From contig JBNLFG010000010.1 in NCBI GenBank assembly GCA_050305405.1, forward strand, positions 139,035 to 203,034: a stretch of DNA of 64,000 nt, written 5' to 3'. Positions within the stretch are counted from its first letter, which is position 1, and every line of letters starts with the position of its first letter. Below, piece after piece: positions 51,653 to 60,018 of the stretch. The stretch comes from Desulfolinea sp050305405. GTDB lineage: Bacteria > Chloroflexota > Anaerolineae > Anaerolineales > Villigracilaceae. The notes under the pieces were generated by a model. It was not told the origin of the DNA, searched no databases, and was given only the letters and a program-made list of their open reading frames with translations. Made by a program: the position numbers and the translations under genes.

Positions 51653-51654
51653 AT

Positions 51655-52248
51655 CTAGATCAAGCTCAATAAAATCTCTTTTGCCTTTTCGAGCGCTCGC
51701 GCGCGATGGCTAATGCGGTTTTTCTCGTCTTCGTCCAACTCCGCCATGGTATACCCTTTTTCGGGGATGTAGAAGATCGGGTCGTAACCAAAACCGCCTT
51801 CGCCACGTTCTTCGGGGGTGATCTCCCCTTCGCAGGCGCCATCGGCAAAGTATGTTTCGCCACCCGGCAGGGTAATGGCGATGGTGGCGCGGAAACGCGC
51901 TGTCCACGGGCGGGGGTGCGGCAGCAAGTTTTGTAGCAGATAGGCGCGTCGGTCCACATCCGTTGCGTTGGGAGCAGGGGCGTAGCGTGCCGAGTAAAGG
52001 CCGGGCGCACCGTTGAGCGCATCCACTTCGAGACCGGAATCATCGGCAAGGGCGATTAATCCACTTGCATTTGCAAAGGCATTCGATTTGAGCGCGGCGT
52101 TTTCGGCGTAGGTACTGCCGGTTTCGGCGACATCCAACTGGATGCCGAGGTCTGCAGGGGTGATGAGTTGGATGGGCAGATCGTGCAGGATGGCTTGCAG
52201 CTCACGCAACTTGCCCGGATTTTGGCTTGCCAGCAACAACTTGATCAT
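51655..52248 (-). CDS. rdgB: XTP/dITP pyrophosphatase (RdgB/HAM1)
   Basis: A 197-residue house-cleaning nucleoside triphosphate pyrophosphatase removing ITP, XTP and dITP. It has LLASQNPGKLRELQAIL (residues 4-20), ADDSGLEVDALNGAPGLYSA (about 67-86), FGYDPIFYIPEKGYTMAEL and the SHRARA end, all hallmarks. Its ATG overlaps the queG stop (ATGA), and AAGGAG within queG serves as ribosome site. Confidence 0.95.
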   Translation of the reverse strand: MIKLLLASQNPGKLRELQAILHDLPIQLITPADLGIQLDVAETGSTYAENAALKSNAFANASGLIALADDSGLEVDALNGAPGLYSARYAPAPNATDVDRRAYLLQNLLPHPRPWTARFRATIAITLPGGETYFADGACEGEITPEERGEGGFGYDPIFYIPEKGYTMAELDEDEKNRISHRARALEKAKEILLSLI

Positions 52249-53309
52249 TTTTCTCCTTTAGACTTGATCTTGTCCAACGCCCATTTAGCATGGTTACGGA
52301 CGAGTGGTTCGATGTCATCTAGTGCCCTTTCCAGTGCAGGGATGGCGGCCGGATGGCCCGCGTTGCCAAGCGCGACAGCGACATTGCGCAAATAGCCGCG
52401 CCGCTTGGCTCGCTTGACGGGGTTGTTTTTGAATTTCTTGTTGAATTCTTGTGGGGTAAGGGAGAGTTCGGTGATGAGATTCTGTTCAGGTTCCAACGTT
52501 TCAACGTTTAAAGGTTCAAAGGTTTTCCCGTTCCACGGGCAGACAGTTTGGCAAATGTCACAACCGAAAATCCACTCGCCGAGTTGTGGGCGCAATTCTT
52601 CTGGGATTTCGCCTTTGTTTTCGATGGTTAGATAGGATATGCACAAGTTCGCGTCGAGGGTGCGGTCGGATAGGATGGCTTGAGTGGGACAGGCATCAAT
52701 GCATCGAGTGCAGGTGCCGCAGTGATCACTGGTGAAAGGCGCGTTAGCGGGGAGTTCGATGCCGAGCAGGATTTCGGCGAGAAAGAAGTATGAACCGGCT
52801 TTGGGGTTGATGAGGCAGGTATTTTTCCCGATCCAACCAAGACCGGCGCGCTGGGCAAGATCGCGTTCGAGAATCGGACCGGTATCGGTATACCAGCGGT
52901 TGGGAACGCTGTGATCAACTTCTGTTTCGATGAAATCTACAATGGCTTGGAGTTTTTCTTTAAGAAAGAGGTGGTAGTCCTCTGTGAGGGCGTAGGCGGC
53001 GATTTTGCCGATTGGACTGTCGTCCCCCTTTGCCCTAGCGGGCATCTCCTCCCGAAGGGGAGAGCCCGGCTGGTAGGGGAATGCTAACACCAGAATCGAC
53101 TGACATTCTGGCAGAATCAGCTTCGGGTCAGTGCGGCGTTGACGGGCGTCTTCGCGTGCCAAATAATCCATAGATGCATGCCGCCCCGCATCCAACCAGC
53201 TTTCATAGGTTGAGATGTGGGGCGGTGCTGCTGGCGTGGTAATGCCAGCTAAAATGAAGCCTTCTTCTGTGGCTTTTGTTTTGATTTTTAGTGCAAGCGT
53301 TTCATTCAC
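52245..53309 (-). CDS. queG: Epoxyqueuosine reductase
   Basis: A 354-residue cobalamin- and Fe-S-dependent enzyme of the last queuosine step on tRNA. DUF1730-type N-terminal region (DYLAREDARQRRTDPKLI), then two cluster motifs (CGTCTRCIDACPTQAI near 188; CDICQTVCPWN near 236) and a C-terminal HEAT-like PBS repeat (ALGNAGHPAAIPALERAL). The start is taken as GTG 53309; no ATG with a good ribosome site exists nearby. The stop overlaps rdgB by four bases. Confidence 0.93.
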   Translation of the reverse strand: MNETLALKIKTKATEEGFILAGITTPAAPPHISTYESWLDAGRHASMDYLAREDARQRRTDPKLILPECQSILVLAFPYQPGSPLREEMPARAKGDDSPIGKIAAYALTEDYHLFLKEKLQAIVDFIETEVDHSVPNRWYTDTGPILERDLAQRAGLGWIGKNTCLINPKAGSYFFLAEILLGIELPANAPFTSDHCGTCTRCIDACPTQAILSDRTLDANLCISYLTIENKGEIPEELRPQLGEWIFGCDICQTVCPWNGKTFEPLNVETLEPEQNLITELSLTPQEFNKKFKNNPVKRAKRRGYLRNVAVALGNAGHPAAIPALERALDDIEPLVRNHAKWALDKIKSKGEK

Positions 53310-53316
53310 GAGAAAC

Positions 53317-53961
53317 TTAACGCACGACGATATCGACGTAGAGCCACTCGCCGAAGTTGACACCGGCTGAATTGACCATGCGCCAGTAGCTTTGGTAGTT
53401 GCCTGCTGTGAGCGGCGCTGCAAAGACGACAGTCACTTCGATCTCTTCGTTAGGCGCTACTGTCCTGGAGAGCGCACGAGCTTGTCCGTTCATGTTTTCG
53501 CCGTAGCCAAAGGCGATCTTGTAGGTTTCTGTCCAAGTACAAGTGCCGGTGTTTTTAACGCGCCATGTTTTTTCGAAGGCTTGGCCTGGCGACATCTCGG
53601 TACCGTCCTGCACACTAACATCCGCAACCCAACTGGCATTGTCACAGAATTCGTCTGTGGGCGAAGCTTCTGGCGTAATGCTCTGTGTTGGTGTGACGCT
53701 TGGTGTTAGTGTCGGGGTTGCGGTGGGCGCGATCGACGTAGGGACAGAGGTGGCTGTCTTTTCAGCAGGGAGCGGTGTTGAACTGGCAGGTACAGTTGAT
53801 GTGGTCACAGCGGCGGTCAAGGTCAACTCAGCAATAACAGTTTCGGCTGCCATTGTATAAATCGAATTTACATCAGCAGTCGGCGTTGTGTTTTGCGTTG
53901 GTGTGCATGCTGTAATTAGCAGGGCTACCAACAGAGCGAATGTGATGCCTTTTGTCCTCAT
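53317..53961 (-). CDS. Lipoprotein with NBR1-type Ig-like domain (1)
   Basis: A 214-residue lipoprotein. A lipobox (LLVALLITAC, Cys about 19) is followed by a Thr/Pro/Ser-rich linker to about residue 100 and then an Ig-like domain of the NBR1 (next-to-BRCA1) type: MSPGQAFEKTWRVKNTGTCTW, EEIEVTVVFAAPLTAGNYQS and YWRMVNSAGVNFGEWLYVDI. This fold is common in extracytoplasmic Chloroflexota proteins. The function is probably binding. It is paralogous to the gene at 54024. Confidence 0.8.
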   Translation of the reverse strand: MRTKGITFALLVALLITACTPTQNTTPTADVNSIYTMAAETVIAELTLTAAVTTSTVPASSTPLPAEKTATSVPTSIAPTATPTLTPSVTPTQSITPEASPTDEFCDNASWVADVSVQDGTEMSPGQAFEKTWRVKNTGTCTWTETYKIAFGYGENMNGQARALSRTVAPNEEIEVTVVFAAPLTAGNYQSYWRMVNSAGVNFGEWLYVDIVVR

Positions 53962-54023
53962 GATCTTTTAGTTTTACCTGGTTTGTTCAAGAATAAAGTT
54001 CCCTGATTATTTAGTAGGGTGTG

Positions 54024-54791
54024 TTAATCTCCGTCGGTAACTTTAATGTCAGCGCAAAGTACGCCGCCAAAATAAACGCCTCGATCATTGACTAAAATAA
54101 AGCAAGTTGTATATTCGCCATTGTCTTTTGGCGCTGTTAGATGGGCACCAACATCAACCGTACCTCCCGGTGGCACAGATGGATTGTCATTACCGCCGAA
54201 CTTATAGGCGGGGTTGGCTGCATCGAGAGGGTTATTATCCCCTGATCTTGTGCTTGTGCTTGAAACGGGGATAAGCATGTAACCCTCATCCCAAGTACAA
54301 ACGCCGCTGTTATAAACCCGCCATATCTTTTCGAAATCGGTTCTTGCAGGAACTGCAGAGCCATCAGGATAATTGATGTCGACCGGGCTGCCGTAGGTCA
54401 TTTCATCACAAATTGGTCCCGATTGCGTGGAAAGTGCGACGGTTGTCGCGGTTGGGATTACCGTCGGGATACCGCCAGCGAGAGGCGTAAGTGTTGGTAG
54501 GGTAGGATCAAGCGTAGAGATAGCCGTTGGTGCATCCAGGTTAATCAAGGTCGCTGTCGGTTGTGGAATGAGGGTCTCGGTTGGCGGTGGGGGAGTCGGC
54601 GAGAAGGCGGCTGCGGTTTGCGTCAGTTGGGCTGCAACGGTCGATGCTGCGGATGTGAAAATCGCAGCGGGATCAACTTGTGTTGGGGTTGCGTCCTGCA
54701 GTTCGGCAGCAACGTCGGATCCGCAGGCGGTTAATGCTAACAGTAAGCTGAGAAGTAGAACCAGTTTCCAGATCGTTTTCATATTTTTCAT
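54024..54791 (-). CDS. Lipoprotein with NBR1-type Ig-like domain (2)
   Basis: A 255-residue lipoprotein. LLLALTAC lipobox near residue 20-25, a long Thr/Pro-rich linker (to about 140), then the NBR1-type domain (ARTDFEKIWRVYNSGVCTWDEG; GGTVDVGAHLTAPKDNGEYT; DRGVYFGGVLCADIKV) with an inserted Ser/Asn loop absent from its neighbour. The ATG at 54791 has GGAG seven bases upstream. Likely a duplication of the 53317 gene. Confidence 0.8.
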   Translation of the reverse strand: MKNMKTIWKLVLLLSLLLALTACGSDVAAELQDATPTQVDPAAIFTSAASTVAAQLTQTAAAFSPTPPPPTETLIPQPTATLINLDAPTAISTLDPTLPTLTPLAGGIPTVIPTATTVALSTQSGPICDEMTYGSPVDINYPDGSAVPARTDFEKIWRVYNSGVCTWDEGYMLIPVSSTSTRSGDNNPLDAANPAYKFGGNDNPSVPPGGTVDVGAHLTAPKDNGEYTTCFILVNDRGVYFGGVLCADIKVTDGD

Positions 54792-54891
54792 TGTAGTCTC
54801 CATCACGGCAAAAGGAATGCCGTTTCTTAGAATCGTGTTTTTATTATAATCTACCCATTCTTGCAGGGCAAAAGGGAGTTTAGAAAGAAAA

Positions 54892-54914
54892 TGGCTGCCA
54901 ATTGGCAGCCATTT
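54892..54914 (-). terminator. Terminator for the 54932 gene
   Basis: GGCTGCC/GGCAGCC palindrome (stem with loop AATT) with a T-rich stretch on the minus-strand side (TTTTC). Confidence 0.6.
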
Positions 54915-54931
54915 TTTGGAAACCCTTTGTT

Positions 54932-55978
54932 TTATGGGTTTGGATTTACCCCTGTCAGGATATAGCCTGCCTGTAATTGCGAGAGAATGTCTTGTGCGTC
55001 TTGCGCTTTTCCCTCTGGCAAATGTTCAGCGTTGATATTTTCAAGGATCAGCGGCGATGTGATGTTGATCCCGCCTGTCCCTGCGATCAATTGGGGCCAG
55101 GCAGATTCGATGGCGTGGACCACATCCGGTTGGATTGTGGCAACCAGATTGCCGGTAATTTTTTGCGGAGGCAAATCGCTGACAACCAATATCCCGTTGC
55201 TGGAAAGGTAAAGCATCAGGTCTTCATTTGCCAGTTGCGGAGAGACGTACATCGTCTCGACCGTGTGATTGATGAGATAGTCCGCGTAAGCGTTGTACTC
55301 GGCGAGGGGCGCGTCCTCTGGAATCTCGACAAAAAGCGGATAATCGTTAAAGGGGCCCGCCCAAGGTTGACAGAGCCCACAGGCGTATTCCTGCCCTTTG
55401 CGGAATGCCGCCAACATGATTTGCCCAACAGGATCATCTTTGGGGATCATTAATCCGGTGTGGTAATCGACAGTGATGGTTGCGCCGATGTAGCCTGCCA
55501 TAAACGCTGAGATGTCCGGACGTTCGGTATTTGCCAATACGCTCAGGTTTCCACCCGCGACCATGTCGGGAATATTAACTGAAAGGAATTGCGCCTGTGG
55601 TGCTAGCGGTGCTAACTCTGCCAAGTCGGGGTCAGGTGGCAATGCGATCACAACGCGCAGGGCAGGCTCAAGGTCCTCCGCAGACAGGTTGTTGCGTACC
55701 TGAAAGTGCATTCCCGCGCTTTGGGCGAGATTGTAGACGAGGGTCTGGTATGTGTTCGAGAGTTCCTGATCCAGATCGGCGGGGACGACGAGAATAGCCA
55801 GGGGGATTTCAGGGGTAGGGGTTAACGTCGCTTCGGGTTGAGGCGCTGTTGTTGCCGTGGAAGCAACTTCCGGCACCGCGGGCGCTTCCGTGGCGGCGGA
55901 GCCGCCGCATCCCATTAAGAGGGAGGCAGCAAGGGTGAATACGAGCAAGGTTTTACCAAAGTGTTTTCTTAGCAGCAT
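54932..55978 (-). CDS. BMP/PnrA-like substrate-binding lipoprotein
   Basis: A 348-residue lipoprotein (TLAASLLMGC, Cys about 24) with a Thr/Pro-rich linker and then two Rossmann-like lobes. LAILVVPADLDQELSNTYQT and VVIALPPDPDLAELAP suggest a periplasmic-binding fold; ISAFMAGYIGATIT and VGQIMLAAFRKGQEYACG fit the BMP family (ISxxAGYxxG). It probably binds a nucleoside-like ligand. No ABC transporter adjoins, so it may be an orphan sensor. Assignment to the family is moderate. Confidence 0.7.
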   Translation of the reverse strand: MLLRKHFGKTLLVFTLAASLLMGCGGSAATEAPAVPEVASTATTAPQPEATLTPTPEIPLAILVVPADLDQELSNTYQTLVYNLAQSAGMHFQVRNNLSAEDLEPALRVVIALPPDPDLAELAPLAPQAQFLSVNIPDMVAGGNLSVLANTERPDISAFMAGYIGATITVDYHTGLMIPKDDPVGQIMLAAFRKGQEYACGLCQPWAGPFNDYPLFVEIPEDAPLAEYNAYADYLINHTVETMYVSPQLANEDLMLYLSSNGILVVSDLPPQKITGNLVATIQPDVVHAIESAWPQLIAGTGGINITSPLILENINAEHLPEGKAQDAQDILSQLQAGYILTGVNPNP

Positions 55979-56035
55979 GGGGTAGTCTCCATTTTAGATT
56001 TGTTGAATTTTACCCGATAGCTGCGTTAAAGAAAA

Positions 56036-56065
56036 AAGTGACTGTCATTTTCATGACAGCCACTT
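56036..56065 (-). terminator. Terminator after hsp20
   Basis: AAGTGACTGTCA (56036-56047) with TGACAGCCACTT (56054-56065), one mismatch, loop TTTTCA, followed by a T-run on the minus strand (TTTTTTC). Confidence 0.75.
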
Positions 56066-56082
56066 GATGGTTGGGGGTTCGC

Positions 56083-56460
56083 TTATTTTGCGACGATCTT
56101 GATTTGTTTCGGGCGAGCGGCTTCCACTTTGGGAAGGGTCAGGTTGAGAATGCCGTTTTTGATTTTGGCTTCCACGTTGTCAGCATCGATCTCGCTGGGA
56201 AGACGCAAGGTGCGGATGAATTTACCCTCGGGTAGTTCGCGCAATAAATGCTCGCCATCTGATGTCTTGTACTCACCTTCGATGCGCACGACGTTGTCGA
56301 GCACCTGAATATTCAGGTCGTCGGCGCTCAAGCCGGGCACAGCGGTGGTGATGATGAATTCGTTGTCTTCTTCGCGTACGTCAACGCGCAGGGTATAAGC
56401 ATTTTCAGCGTTCATCATCCGGCGGTACATCTGACGGTGTGGGCGAATGTAGTAAGTCAT
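56083..56460 (-). CDS. Small heat-shock protein Hsp20
   Basis: A 125-residue alpha-crystallin chaperone with ITTAVPGLSADDLNIQVLDN (about 37-56), IRTLRLPSEIDADNVEAKIK and NGILNLTLPKVEAARPKQI (the conserved GVL-type motif reads GIL). The N-terminal arm is short. No CIRCE element was found upstream; a TATTAT-like -10 lies near 56504-56509 on the minus strand. Confidence 0.93.
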   Translation of the reverse strand: MTYYIRPHRQMYRRMMNAENAYTLRVDVREEDNEFIITTAVPGLSADDLNIQVLDNVVRIEGEYKTSDGEHLLRELPEGKFIRTLRLPSEIDADNVEAKIKNGILNLTLPKVEAARPKQIKIVAK

Positions 56461-56606
56461 TTTTTTGTCTCCTTTTAGATACCAGTTAATATTGAACTAT
56501 GGCTATAATAACCAGTAAGCATAAGAAAAATGAAAACAAAAAATTTAAATTTTGTAAGAAGGGGAACAAATCTGAACGAAGGAACGTCTATCATCAGGAG
56601 GTACCT

Positions 56607-57134
56607 ATGAAAAAAATGATTTTACTTGTAAGTTTGATGTTCTTGATGGCGGCTTGCGCCTCGCAAGCGCCCGTGGACGAAGGGCCTGCTGCGCCTGAAA
56701 GAAGTATGGATGCGGCGACAGAAGAGGTCAGTGAACCTGCACCTGCGCCGGTTGTAGATACGGCTGGCACCCTACCGCCGGAGGAAGCTCAACCCGTAGC
56801 CACCCCGAATACGATTCTGCGCCCCCTGGTAGAGGAGGCACGTCAGGATCTAATCAAGCGATTGAACGTTTCTGAAGAGGATATTGTTCTCGCTAAAACT
56901 GTGGCGATTAACTGGCCCGACTCCAGTCTTGGCTGCCCGCAACCAGATATGGTGTATATGCAGGTGATAACGCCGGGTTACAAAGTCACCTTTACCGTAG
57001 ATGGCCAGTTCTATAATTACCACAGTGACGAAAGCAGTACCATTATTTATTGCGCAGCCGGAGATGGATATCCAACTATTCCGCTTAATCCAGATGACAT
57101 CACAGATGGTGAGCCCTGGGTTCCGGTAGACTAG
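56607..57134 (+). CDS. Lipoprotein of unknown function
   Basis: A 175-residue lipoprotein (MILLVSLMFLMAAC, Cys about 17) with a Pro/Ala/Glu-rich linker. The domain contains VEEARQDLIKRLNVSEEDI, VAINWPDSSLGCPQPDMVYM and ITPGYKVTFTVDGQFYNYH, a pattern seen in a small secreted bacterial domain of unknown role. The ATG at 56607 has a strong AGGAGG upstream. Confidence 0.8.
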   Translation: MKKMILLVSLMFLMAACASQAPVDEGPAAPERSMDAATEEVSEPAPAPVVDTAGTLPPEEAQPVATPNTILRPLVEEARQDLIKRLNVSEEDIVLAKTVAINWPDSSLGCPQPDMVYMQVITPGYKVTFTVDGQFYNYHSDESSTIIYCAAGDGYPTIPLNPDDITDGEPWVPVD

Positions 57135-57218
57135 TCCTAGAGTTTGTCTAGAAATTCACGAGAACCTCTACATTCTCTCGTGAATGGGGCACTATTCTTG
57201 TTTAGTAAGACAATAAAA

Positions 57219-57249
57219 AAAAGCCCCCGCCAATTTGGCGGGGGCTTTC
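57219..57249. terminator. Bidirectional terminator
   Basis: AAAGCCCCCGCCAA paired with TTGGCGGGGGCTTT, with A-run and T-run on both sides, between convergent genes. Confidence 0.88.
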
Positions 57250-57269
57250 TTTGCGTTCAATCGGATGAT

Positions 57270-59378
57270 CTAGTGGTCGTGTTCGTCGTTGTGCCCGTCG
57301 GTGTGCCCGTCATGATGATCTCCACGTTCTTCGTGTCGGTCTTCCTTCCCATGGTCATCATCGTCGAAGACGAAGTCATACGTATATTGACCATAGTTTG
57401 TGAAGCCGTCCGGAGCATCAAAGGTGACAATCATCACCGCGCTGCCAGCATCTTTGAGTACTTTTTCGACCTCGAAGAGACCTTGTTCAGTCATTGCGTC
57501 CAACTTCATGGTATGGACTTTGTATGTGGTCTTATTTCTCTTGGTCTTGATACCAACAAAGGTGACGGTGAAGTTGTTGTCAATCGGCACTACTTCGGTA
57601 ATATCCATGAAAACGGATGGGTCAGTACCGTCAGAGATCAGTGTGCCATCCATATAGACGTTATCGATATACCAGCCGCCGTAAGTTGTGCCCCAGTCGG
57701 TCATGTAGCGGAAAGCAACCAGAACATCTTGTCCGGCGTAGGCAGATAGATCGTAAGAGAGATTCATCCAGCCACCGCTGTAGCCGGTCAGACCGGGTAA
57801 GTTAGCGATGATGTCAGGGTGGGCACTAGGATCAAAGTCTGCGACAGTATAGTCATTGGCGAGACTGGTCCATGTAAGACCGCCATCTGTGGATACCTGA
57901 ACAAAACCGAAATCCCAGTAATCTTCAATGTCCCAGTAGGTGTCAAAGGTCAATGTGCCGCCGCCCGTTGCCGGGAAGATAGCCCAATTGGAGGCCAAGT
58001 CAGTTGCGCCGCCCCAGAGAACGTCACCGTCTGTTGTCCAACCAGTTGGGAACGTGGAGTAATCTACGCCGTTGAAATTAACTTTCTCAAGCGTTTCGGG
58101 ATCACCATCAATCCAGATATAGTCTGCGCCCCACGGCGGTGCGCCTGCTGTGTCATAGGCATCGGGGTTGGGAACATCGGGTGTACCAATGTCAATCGCT
58201 ACATCCAGATTATCGAAGCCATAGCGTCCATGTTTGGATTTCTCATCGTCGATGAGTACGGCAACGGAGAAGTCGTGATAGGTGCTTTCGAAGCTATTCT
58301 TCTTCCACTTGCGATCTGTAGCCAACGTGGAGTTGATGCCTGTAATGCCGTTGTCAGGATTGTGGAACTCGGCCTGGATGAATTCAGGGCCAAATTTCTC
58401 ATACAGGTACATTTGATACAGGAAAACGATGCCATAATCGGAGACGATTTCCCGTCCACCCTGGTCGCCCCAAATATTCAGGGAGTTTTCAGGCAGTGCT
58501 TCAAAGGTGCTGTAAGCATCATTACCGACGACATAGCCCGTCAGGAATTCAGCGAACATCGAAAGACCTTCATTAACGAAGTTTTCTTCGTCGCTATCAT
58601 AGTCGTCATGCAGTAAATGTTGGTACTCGTGTGCGAAAACACCCTCATAAAGATACGGGCGAGTGCCATCTGGTCCAACACGATTTTCCCAATCATGCGA
58701 GTCGATGCTCATGATATTGCGATCGAAGTAAGATTCATAAGTTGGGGAGTAAAAACCCGCGATATAGTTCGGGTAATCGGGATCGTAGTAGTTGTCATCC
58801 TCGACGTTTGAAACCAGAACAATTTGACGGCCCGCAGAATCGCCGTAATAACCGGCCGGAACATAACCCCAAGCTTCCAGCAACGAGGCGCTACCATCAT
58901 GGAGATCGGGCGTACCGAAGAAAGAAATCTCAGTCGGATAGATATTATTATCGAATTCGCCAACCAGATAGTTTGCTTGTTCACAAGTAATAACTGGGGT
59001 GGTACGGGGGTCGCCCGCAGGGAAGCTTAGATCAGCTTGAATCCATACCTCAACGCCGGTGCTTTCTGCAACCTTATAAAAGGTGTCGAAGAAATAGCTG
59101 CCGTTATAATCATCCAGCGCCAACCACATTTTGGCGTCCGTAGCACAGTCTTGATAAGGTGTGCTTGTTACAGCAGCCATTGCTGTGGCCGATACTTCAG
59201 CAAAGTTCAGCGTCGGTTGAGTAGAAATACGGTCTTGGGTTGGTTCCCATTCACGTAATTCAGGGCCAACGTCCACAGGCTTGTAATCAATACCCTGGGC
59301 GGCGAAAGTTGTCGCTGCGGGGATCATGGCAAGCGCCAAAGCTAAAATGCCGATAAAGGCAAATACCTTGCGATTCAT
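57270..59378 (-). CDS. Secreted immune-inhibitor-A-like metalloprotease with His/Asp-rich tail
   Basis: A 702-residue exported protein (signal: FIGILALALAMIPAATTFA). The catalytic zinc motif is FAHEYQHLLHDDYDS (HExxH, about residues 250-264), and NEGLSMFAEFLTGY supplies a downstream Glu (gluzincin/M6-like). A beta-sandwich 'choice-of-anchor'/MAM-like region follows (WAIFPATGGGTLTFDTYWD; WMNLSYDLSAYAGQDVLVAFRY, about 540-600). The last 30 residues are His/Asp/Glu/Gly-rich (GDHHDGHTDGHNDEHDH) and may bind metals. Two upstream GEMM-type riboswitches (one broken) suggest c-di-GMP control. Confidence 0.85.
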   Translation of the reverse strand: MNRKVFAFIGILALALAMIPAATTFAAQGIDYKPVDVGPELREWEPTQDRISTQPTLNFAEVSATAMAAVTSTPYQDCATDAKMWLALDDYNGSYFFDTFYKVAESTGVEVWIQADLSFPAGDPRTTPVITCEQANYLVGEFDNNIYPTEISFFGTPDLHDGSASLLEAWGYVPAGYYGDSAGRQIVLVSNVEDDNYYDPDYPNYIAGFYSPTYESYFDRNIMSIDSHDWENRVGPDGTRPYLYEGVFAHEYQHLLHDDYDSDEENFVNEGLSMFAEFLTGYVVGNDAYSTFEALPENSLNIWGDQGGREIVSDYGIVFLYQMYLYEKFGPEFIQAEFHNPDNGITGINSTLATDRKWKKNSFESTYHDFSVAVLIDDEKSKHGRYGFDNLDVAIDIGTPDVPNPDAYDTAGAPPWGADYIWIDGDPETLEKVNFNGVDYSTFPTGWTTDGDVLWGGATDLASNWAIFPATGGGTLTFDTYWDIEDYWDFGFVQVSTDGGLTWTSLANDYTVADFDPSAHPDIIANLPGLTGYSGGWMNLSYDLSAYAGQDVLVAFRYMTDWGTTYGGWYIDNVYMDGTLISDGTDPSVFMDITEVVPIDNNFTVTFVGIKTKRNKTTYKVHTMKLDAMTEQGLFEVEKVLKDAGSAVMIVTFDAPDGFTNYGQYTYDFVFDDDDHGKEDRHEERGDHHDGHTDGHNDEHDH

Positions 59379-59488
59379 ATTATGTGTTCCTCCTATAGGC
59401 TTAAAAGTGTTTTGTGTTCAAACAGATGGGGAAAATTATTTGCAGACAATACTTCTGAACAATCACCTCCTTCATAAAAGTTTAAAGC

Positions 59489-59598
59489 AAAAAGCCTGCT
59501 CAAAAAAGCAGGGACAAATTACTAAAATTGAAAAATAGGAAAGGGTTTGGTATTCAAACAAAAAACCGAAAGGCTAGACTAAATAAGCTGGCCTTCGA
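59489..59598 (-). terminator. Two terminator hairpins after riboswitch R1
   Basis: Read on the minus strand: the R1 3' strand ATCGAAGGC can pair with GCCTTTCG (near 59567-59574) and is followed by TTTTTTG (59566-59560). A second hairpin, CCTGCT / AGCAGG with CTTTTTG, lies at 59512-59489. Together they could form the expression platform for the protease gene. Confidence 0.55.
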
Positions 59599-59681
59599 TA
59601 GTCTGGCGATCTGCCGTATTCGCTTCCTCTCACAGACCCATGACTTTGTGCCCCCACCTCACGATGGGTTTACCTTTTCGG
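59594..59681 (-). ncRNA. GEMM-I (c-di-GMP-I type) riboswitch R1
   Basis: On the minus strand: CGAAAAGGUAAACC, a stem capped by a GUGA tetraloop (CCCAUC/GGUGGG), GGCACAAAGUCAUGGGUCUG, a second stem, then GCCAGACUAUCGA. This matches the GEMM-I consensus (GGCAAACC, GNRA loop, ACGCAAAGYCA) known to bind c-di-GMP or, in variants, cGAMP. It precedes the secreted protease at 57270-59378. Confidence 0.8.
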
Positions 59682-59707
59682 GCCTTGCAGTTTTGCAAGG
59701 CCTGTCA

Positions 59708-59736
59708 ATAATAAGGCAATTCTTATGAAATTGCAA
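59708..59736 (-). promoter_or_regulatory. Promoter of R1
   Basis: On the minus strand, TTGCAA (59736-59731) and TATTAT (59713-59708), 17-bp spacing. The start site would be just before the aptamer. Confidence 0.6.
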
Positions 59737-59761
59737 TGATTTTGCAATGAAAGCGGCTTTC

Positions 59762-59812
59762 TTTTCTATTCCCCCATTTTTCCCAGTTGTGGAAAAATGG
59801 GGGAATAGAAAA
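59762..59812. repeat. 22-bp perfect inverted repeat in R2
   Basis: Arms 59762-59783 and 59791-59812 are perfectly complementary (TTTTCTATTCCCCC at the left edge), loop CAGTTGT. It replaces the 3' half of riboswitch copy R2 and resembles the CCCCC/GGGGG palindromic elements of this genome. Confidence 0.75.
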
Positions 59813-59857
59813 AGACATGACTTTGTGCCCCCACCTCGCGGTGAGTTTACCTTTTCG
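59813..59857 (-). ncRNA. Broken GEMM-I riboswitch copy R2
   Basis: The 5' half is intact (CGAAAAGGUAAACU, a GCGA-capped stem with CUCACC/GGUGGG, GGCACAAAGUCAUGUC), but the second stem and 3' strand are replaced by the 22-bp inverted repeat. It is probably non-functional as an aptamer. Confidence 0.65.
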
Positions 59858-59884
59858 AGTCTTATAGAGTTACAAGGTGCCCTA

Positions 59885-59913
59885 TTAATAAAGTGATTTT
59901 TGCAATGACACAA
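59885..59913 (-). promoter_or_regulatory. Promoter of R2
   Basis: On the minus strand, TTGTGT (59913-59908) and TATTAA (59890-59885), 17-bp spacing. The promoter-aptamer unit is duplicated in R1. Confidence 0.5.
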
Positions 59914-59974
59914 TTTTTTCCTCAAATTTCATTGATAACGGATAAAAAAGTAATAAAAGATATATGGTAAATAA

Positions 59975-60000
59975 AAAGAGCTGCCTTGAGGCAGCTCTTT
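59975..60000 (-). terminator. Terminator of the trypsin-like gene
   Basis: AAAGAGCTGCC with GGCAGCTCTTT, loop TCAA on the transcribed strand, followed by T-rich sequence on the minus strand. Confidence 0.8.
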
Positions 60001-60018
60001 GATGTTGCAGGTTTAACT

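Noticed and set aside
56461..56600. CIRCE or other heat-shock operator upstream of hsp20
   Set aside because: No TTAGCACTC-N9-GAGTGCTAA match or close relative is present.
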